From Bacteroidota bacterium (GTDB taxonomy: Bacteria; Bacteroidota; Bacteroidia; Bacteroidales; Porphyromonadaceae): 19,799 nt of DNA. The notes beneath the pieces are model-generated. The model was not told the origin of the DNA and ran no database searches. It worked only from the letters and a program-made list of their open reading frames with translations. Made by a program: the position numbers and the translations under genes. The stretch is from the NCBI GenBank assembly GCA_023395395.1, contig JAEWZH010000013.1, positions 1-19,799 on the forward strand. The letters run 5' to 3'. Below are positions 16,013 to 19,799 of this stretch, one piece after another; within the stretch, counting starts at the first letter, position 1; every line of letters begins with the position of its first letter.

Positions 16013-16971
16013 CTGCAATGCTTATCCATCTGTGCGATCAGTTCACGTACATAGGGGTGACCGGTTTCTTCCGCAAAAGTAGTCAATTTCTGCACCACGG
16101 CACTATAGTGAGCCGCTAATTTTGAGGCGTCGGTGGTGAGGGGGCGGTGCTGGGTGATGAGTAGCAGCTTTTCCCAACGTCGGTCGAAGTCGGTCTCAGG
16201 CTCCAGCGCAAAATCTCTAAATCTACTGAGGATATACCGTACTGCCTGTGGCGTAGGGTGTGCCATATCTTCTGCAAAAAATCGATAGTCTCGGAGCTCA
16301 TCCAGCTGTATCTCATAGCTCGGAAAGTAGTGAATGCCGTCGCCTTGCAGTTCGTCGATGGCTAGGAGGAGTATAGCTTTGGAGAGCCTGCTCTCGTGTG
16401 CACCATCTCGATAGTGCGGGATGGGGCTGACGGTAAAGAGTACCTCGGCACCCTTCCTGCAGAGCTCAGAGAGCAGAGGCCGCCACGCCGTCACAATCTC
16501 CTCGACAGAGAGTCGCCTCCGCCTGAAGCGGTCGGCAGGGAAGCGGTGGCAATTATTGACCACCTCGCCACTATCTGCCCACTCGTAGATGTAGGCGGTG
16601 CCAAACGTGAAAATCCACAGTCGGGTATCTGAGAGCGTGCTCTGAGCCATCTCAAAAGCCTCGAGCATCTGAGTACGAGCTGCCTCTTTGGTGACATCCG
16701 AGTAGCTACCGTGGTGCATGAGACTGTGCCACGCACCCTCGTGCTCCAGCAGCTCCAACTGAGGGGTATCCGCCAGTAGCCGCCTTAGACCCTCAGCCAT
16801 GGAGAGCGGATTGTACATAATCCCATAGGGCGAAAAGCCGGCTCGGTAGAGCCGACGATAGAGATACTGCTGAAGTTCTTGCGCAAAGCACGACCCCCAG
16901 AGGTTCATCAGGCCTTGCCTGCCATAGCGGTGTGCCAGTGGCTCTATCCTCACTTCCTTCTGCCACTCCAT
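16009..16971 (-). CDS. GSCFA-domain protein (SGNH/GDSL-like hydrolase superfamily)
   Basis: 320 residues. The defining motif GSCFA is at 26-30, within LWGSCFAQEL. A later DMAHPT (Asp235, His238) fits the Asp-x-x-His block of SGNH hydrolases, and FTFGTAYIYE lies between them. There is no signal peptide, so it is probably cytoplasmic. The family is widespread in Bacteroidetes and proteobacteria, and its substrate is not established as far as I know. Here it overlaps murF-alr by ATGA and follows an unrecognised gene by 3 bp. This tight packing hints at a link with cell-wall precursor metabolism, though that is inference. Confidence 0.88.
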   Translation of the reverse strand: MEWQKEVRIEPLAHRYGRQGLMNLWGSCFAQELQQYLYRRLYRAGFSPYGIMYNPLSMAEGLRRLLADTPQLELLEHEGAWHSLMHHGSYSDVTKEAARTQMLEAFEMAQSTLSDTRLWIFTFGTAYIYEWADSGEVVNNCHRFPADRFRRRRLSVEEIVTAWRPLLSELCRKGAEVLFTVSPIPHYRDGAHESRLSKAILLLAIDELQGDGIHYFPSYEIQLDELRDYRFFAEDMAHPTPQAVRYILSRFRDFALEPETDFDRRWEKLLLITQHRPLTTDASKLAAHYSAVVQKLTTFAEETGHPYVRELIAQMDKHCR

Positions 16972-16974
16972 AGA

Positions 16975-17550
16975 CTATTGTGGTAGGATTGTGGCGTATG
17001 AAAGACGATCGGCGAGCTCCAGATTACTCTTGGGCGGGAGCTGAGTCTCCACCATAGGATAAGCAGGATGGTTTGTAAGCTCTTCGACCCAAGAGAGTTG
17101 AGCCACCTCTCCGTGAGAAGTATAGGCGTGTTTGAGATAAGTGGAGACACCGCTCTGGAGTAGCCACTGGAGATCATCCAGCAAGTCGGAGGCAAAAGAG
17201 CGGGTGCCACCAATCGCTAACCATACGAAGCCAACCACGCCATCTCGACCATCTACAAATCGGGTGTAGAGATCGCACTGCAACTTATTGTGCCCCTTGA
17301 GCATCTGAGTGCGATTGACCTCTGCGAGCATGCGATCGTGGAGTACCTCGGCATCCTCGTGACTGTAGAGGAGAAAGGGGTACTGCCCCTCGTAGCCCTT
17401 GTCGTTGAAAAATCTTGTCCAATCCGCTTTCTCCAAGAGGAATGGGATAGAGATGTCGATGGCTGTGAGTTCATCATCACCCCACGCTTCATTTTCCTCT
17501 GCTTGGAGGTTGTATTCTTTTTCGCTCATCATTGTCCGGTCATTATCCAT
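16975..17550 (-). CDS. Hypothetical protein, first gene of the murF-alr unit
   Basis: 191 residues; family not recognised. It is acidic at the N-terminus (AEENEAWGDDELTAID), lacks a signal peptide and membrane spans, and is rich in aromatic residues in the centre (FVWLAIGG, LQWLLQSG), so it is probably a compact cytoplasmic protein. In-frame ATG codons at 17532 and 17529 are alternative starts. Its stop lies 3 bp before the GSCFA start, giving a three-gene unit with murF-alr. Codon pattern and packing look like a real gene. On the minus strand only a weak promoter-like sequence (TATTATTG, 17595-17588) was seen upstream. Confidence 0.75.
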   Translation of the reverse strand: MDNDRTMMSEKEYNLQAEENEAWGDDELTAIDISIPFLLEKADWTRFFNDKGYEGQYPFLLYSHEDAEVLHDRMLAEVNRTQMLKGHNKLQCDLYTRFVDGRDGVVGFVWLAIGGTRSFASDLLDDLQWLLQSGVSTYLKHAYTSHGEVAQLSWVEELTNHPAYPMVETQLPPKSNLELADRLSYATILPQ

Positions 17551-17600
17551 TCGATGGACTAAGATACTATATTTTGCACAAAAGAGACAATAATATCGGA

Positions 17601-17619
17601 GCGAAGTCCTCGCCTTCGC
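17601..17619. other. Short inverted repeat in the divergent intergenic region
   Basis: gcgaag (17601-17606) and cttcgc (17614-17619) pair around a 7-nt loop, 51 bp ahead of the minus-strand hypothetical gene. It could be a leader hairpin or a chance structure. Confidence 0.3.
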
Positions 17620-17632
17620 CTCTGCTTATTCC

Positions 17633-17685
17633 CTACTAAGGAGCCTTTTAGTAAGAACGCTCTTACTAATAAGTTTCTTACTAAG
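17633..17685. promoter_or_regulatory. Cluster of four TACTAA boxes at the ATPase promoter; candidate operator
   Basis: The heptamer (t/c)TACTAA occurs at 17633-17639, 17663-17669 and 17679-17685, and as its complement at 17648-17654. The second and third copies form a perfect 9-bp inverted repeat (17648-17656 with 17661-17669, loop acgc). The last copy lies between the predicted -33 and -7 boxes of the ATPase gene, and the third just upstream of the -33. This layout suits a repressor or activator site. No T-run follows, so a terminator is less likely. Confidence 0.5.
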
Positions 17686-17705
17686 AGGATTATTAGCTAT
17701 ATTTG
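17674..17705 (+). promoter_or_regulatory. Promoter of the AAA ATPase gene
   Basis: TTTC at 17674-17677 and TATATTTG at 17698-17705 with a 20-nt spacer. The -7 box is an exact TAnnTTTG and the -33 is one base off TTTG. Transcription would begin near 17712, about 27 nt ahead of the start codon. Confidence 0.65.
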
Positions 17706-17738
17706 TCGGGATGATAACATATATATGGAGCTATCAAT

Positions 17739-18869
17739 ATGCAAGTACAGCCTTTCAAATTCGGAGTCGCGACCTCTGATGAATACTTCACAGACAGGGT
17801 GGAGGAGACCAAGCGCTTGGTTTCTAATTTTGAAAACAATATCAATACCATCTTAATCTCCCCACGTAGATGGGGGAAGACCTCGCTTGTCAAGAAGGCA
17901 ATAAGCAAGATTGATTCGGAGGCGATAAAGGTCGTATTTCTGGATATATTTGCTTGCCGCACCGAGGGGGAGTTCTGTAATATGTTTGCCACGGCAGTCC
18001 TTAAGCAAACTTCTTCGAAGTGGCAGGAGTGGGTGAGAAATGCCCAAGAATTCTTAGCCAGAGTCAGCCCTCGCATTACATTGGGCACCGACCCGACGAC
18101 CGATATCTCCTTCTCCATAGACCTTAAGGACAAGACCGTGGGTATAGAAGAGACGCTACAGCTTCCTGAAAAGATAGCACAGAGGAATAACTGTCGGATA
18201 GTGGTATGTATCGATGAATTTCAGCAGATAGGGGAGTTTACAGACGCCTTGATATTCCAAAAGAAGCTACGTGCAATCTGGCAGCATCAGACCTCCGTAT
18301 CCTACTGCCTATTCGGGAGCAAGAAACACTTGATGAGCGAACTATTTGGAAGGAAAGATTACCCATTCTATAAGTTTGGGGATACCATTTACTTGGAGAA
18401 GATAGGTACGGCCGACTGGGTAGCGTATATTCGAGAGCGATTCACCGGTACAGGTAAAGAGGTGTCGGAAACAATAGCCGAACAAATCTGCCGTTCTGTA
18501 GACAATCACTCATCGTATGTCCAGCAGTTGTCTTGGCTGGTATGGGGGCATACCACCGATATAGCGACCGAGAGAGAACTCGATCTTGCGCTCCAAGATA
18601 TCATAGACCAGAATGGGCCTCTCTTTGAGAAGCAGATAGAAGACCTTACCGCTTATCAATTGAGTTTTCTCCGAGCTATTGTGGATGGAGTGGAAGAGTC
18701 GTTTGCAAGTCAAGAAGTGATTGACAAATACAACCTTAGTTCCTCTTCAAATGTCGCTGCTATTAAGACCGCTTTGGTAAAGAAGGAACTGATAGATATA
18801 GAGAAAGGGAAGGTCGTGGTGACAGACCCGGTGCTGCCACTTTGGATGAAGAGGTATCTGCGACCCTAA
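17739..18869 (+). CDS. AAA-type ATP-binding protein of the archaeal-ATPase (PF01637-like) group
   Basis: 376 residues. After the family lead-in PFKFG...EYFTDR comes Walker A, ISPRRWGKTSL (Lys47), then Walker B, VVCIDEF (Asp159-Glu160), and a sensor-like segment, YCLFGSKKHLM. Residues about 285-376 look like a winged helix, typical of the C-terminus of this STAND-like group (TAYQLSFLRAI, VTDPVLPLWMKRYL). Many copies occur in Bacteroidetes genomes and their roles are mostly unknown. No partner gene (nuclease or toxin domain) adjoins it, so it is a stand-alone unit. It has its own promoter carrying the TACTAA boxes and diverges from the cell-wall unit. Confidence 0.85.
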   Translation: MQVQPFKFGVATSDEYFTDRVEETKRLVSNFENNINTILISPRRWGKTSLVKKAISKIDSEAIKVVFLDIFACRTEGEFCNMFATAVLKQTSSKWQEWVRNAQEFLARVSPRITLGTDPTTDISFSIDLKDKTVGIEETLQLPEKIAQRNNCRIVVCIDEFQQIGEFTDALIFQKKLRAIWQHQTSVSYCLFGSKKHLMSELFGRKDYPFYKFGDTIYLEKIGTADWVAYIRERFTGTGKEVSETIAEQICRSVDNHSSYVQQLSWLVWGHTTDIATERELDLALQDIIDQNGPLFEKQIEDLTAYQLSFLRAIVDGVEESFASQEVIDKYNLSSSSNVAAIKTALVKKELIDIEKGKVVVTDPVLPLWMKRYLRP

Positions 18870-18878
18870 TCCTCAGCC

Positions 18879-18898
18879 CCCCCAACTCGGATTGGGGG
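18879..18898. other. GC-rich hairpin after the ATPase gene
   Basis: cccccaa (18879-18885) pairs with ttggggg (18892-18898) around ctcgga, 10 nt after the ATPase stop. There is no T-run, so it is at best a weak terminator. Its right arm overlaps the -33 box of the next gene. Confidence 0.45.
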
Positions 18899-18923
18899 AC
18901 TAGGGTAATTAGCGGTATCTTTG
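18891..18923 (+). promoter_or_regulatory. Promoter of the HAD-type gene
   Basis: ATTG at 18891-18894 and TATCTTTG at 18916-18923 with a 21-nt spacer fit the Bacteroidetes consensus. The start codon follows 31 bp after the -7 box. Confidence 0.7.
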
Positions 18924-18954
18924 CGATGATATTTAGACTCGTTTATTAAGAAAG

Positions 18955-19440
18955 ATGGAAACAACCCCCAAGAAGAGTTATACTATAGCGATTGACTTTG
19001 ATGGCACCATCGTCACACATGAATACCCACGTATCGGCGTGGAAATCGACGGTGCAGTCGAGAATATCAAGAAGTTACTGATGGATGGACACCGCCTCAT
19101 TCTCTGGACGGTGCGCGAGCGTGAATTGCTCGATGAGGCACTTGCGTGGTGTCAGGAGCGTGGCATCGCCTTTTATGCGATCAATAGCAACTTCCCGGAG
19201 GAGACACCGGCAGATAAGCACTTCTCACGCAAGTTGCAAGCCGACATCTTTATCGATGATCGTTCGCTGGGCAAGCTCCCGCATTGGGACACCATCTATC
19301 AGATGATCAGTAGTGGGAGACCTTTTGAACCGGCTATGGTGGTGCCTACTGTGGTGGACGATACCCACCAAGAGATGATGAACCGCTATGCCAACGGATA
19401 CGGACAAAAGAAAAAACGTAAACGCTTCGGTCTCTTCTAA
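18955..19440 (+). CDS. BT_0820-type HAD superfamily protein
   Basis: 161 residues. HAD motif I is IAIDFDGTI, with nucleophile Asp14 and Asp16. A motif II threonine is in LILWTVRE, and the acidic motif IV is DIFIDDRSLG. The sequence EYPRIG right after motif I is typical of the small BT_0820-like group in Bacteroidetes, which lacks a large cap domain. It is probably a cytoplasmic phosphatase whose substrate is unknown. The C-terminus ends in a basic GQKKKRKR stretch. It is monocistronic with its own promoter. No hairpin-plus-T terminator follows; the repeat array begins 21 bp after the stop. Confidence 0.85.
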   Translation: METTPKKSYTIAIDFDGTIVTHEYPRIGVEIDGAVENIKKLLMDGHRLILWTVRERELLDEALAWCQERGIAFYAINSNFPEETPADKHFSRKLQADIFIDDRSLGKLPHWDTIYQMISSGRPFEPAMVVPTVVDDTHQEMMNRYANGYGQKKKRKRFGLF

Positions 19441-19461
19441 GCACTCCTAGCCTCGTCTCAT

Positions 19462-19543
19462 CTCCTCTATAGAGCGGGTTCCACTCCTCTATAGAGGAGA
19501 TTTGCGTCCTCTATAGAGGAGTCCGCTCTCTTCTATAGAGGAG
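19462..19543. repeat. Palindromic repeat array 3 (four cores, 22-bp phase)
   Basis: Cores start at 19465, 19487, 19509 and 19531, again exactly 22 bp apart. Three are exact ctctatagag and the last has one change (ttctatagag). The second lies in a perfect 16-bp palindrome, ctcctctatagaggag (19484-19499). Spacers differ from those of arrays 1 and 2, apart from the frequent gag after and ctc before each core. It lies between the HAD gene and the IS-like remnant. Confidence 0.95.
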
Positions 19544-19569
19544 GGAAGCCCGCTCGCCCGATAGACAAA

Positions 19570-19799
19570 TATAATACACCCCATAAACTAGACAACTCAA
19601 AAAGAGCTAGATTTGAGAGTAAAGAAGGAATTAATGGTCATTTTCTGACGAAAAAAAGAAAATTAAGAAGATAGATAGATAGTGAGAATAAGCGACTATT
19701 ATAGAAGGTAGGCCAGCTTACCGATCATCCTACCTCTGGAGTTGTACATATGCGTGATATGCTAAGACTGAGAGGTTACTCAGTGAATGAGAAACGAGT
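19570..19799 (+). mobile_element. Probable left end of a decayed IS3-family insertion sequence (continues past window)
   Basis: The stretch 19577-19595, CACCCCATAAACTAGACAA, resembles the terminal repeat of IS3-family (IS150-like) elements, which commonly carry an ACCCC...TTAGACA pattern. About 130 bp downstream is a frame resembling the middle of an IS3 OrfB transposase. In an intact element OrfA and the start of OrfB would fill several hundred bases here, so an internal deletion is likely. The exact left boundary is uncertain. A GATA tetranucleotide run (19670-19682) lies inside. Confidence 0.5.
19705..19799 (+). pseudogene. IS3-family transposase OrfB fragment (truncated at window end)
   Basis: The frame reads HPTSGV, then after two residues MRDMLRLRGYSVNEKR. 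This resembles the helix-turn-helix part of IS3 OrfB just before the integrase core (pattern HP..G...M...LR..GY.VN.KRV). In-frame TAG codons at 19702 and 19672, and the missing OrfA and OrfB N-terminus, indicate decay. If instead a gene starts at the ATG at 19750, it would be a short new reading. The downstream part is outside the window, so whether the rest is intact cannot be seen. Confidence 0.5.

Overview
The window looks like chromosome from a Bacteroidales bacterium, most likely Porphyromonas or a close relative. Evidence for this: a MurF-alanine racemase fusion, a ribosomal protein S16 with a long Ala/Glu tail, BACON and DUF4988 (PL29 N-terminal) lipoproteins, a GSCFA protein, a BT_0820-type HAD protein, a protease with a type IX secretion (T9SS) C-terminal domain, and Bacteroidetes-type promoters (TTG-N19-21-TAnnTTTG). 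The genus is inference; there is no rRNA in the window.

Layout. 1-90 is a palindromic repeat array. 271-7912 is a five-gene plus-strand unit: TrmB-like regulator, two lipoproteins, a subtilisin-like protease with a T9SS tail, and a PorV/FadL-like outer-membrane barrel. It ends at a strong terminator (7950-7983). 8027-8115 is a second repeat array. A consensus promoter at 8161-8192 precedes mutS, a long-chain polyprenyl diphosphate synthase and gpmA, which end at a bidirectional terminator (12771-12815) shared with convergent rpsP. A minus-strand unit (17550 to 13553) holds an unrecognised protein, a GSCFA protein and murF-alr. A divergent AAA ATPase (17739-18869) has a promoter dressed with TTACTAA boxes. 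A BT_0820-type HAD gene (18955-19440) is followed by a third repeat array and by what appears to be the decayed left part of an IS3-family insertion sequence, cut by the window end.

The most unusual signal is the intergenic repeat family. Each of the three arrays holds exactly four copies of a 10-bp palindromic core, ctctatagag (often extended to ctcctctatagaggag), spaced exactly 22 bp start to start, with variable 12-nt spacers. Array 1 folds into a perfect 40-bp hairpin. Arrays 1 and 2 share a 38-nt block with two mismatches and bracket the regulator-protease unit. A second candidate system is that unit itself: a surface lipoprotein and protease module that seems to carry its own regulator and its own PorV-like partner.

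Housekeeping functions (mismatch repair, isoprenoid chain synthesis, glycolysis, ribosome, peptidoglycan precursors) fill the middle. No tRNA, rRNA or CRISPR array was seen.
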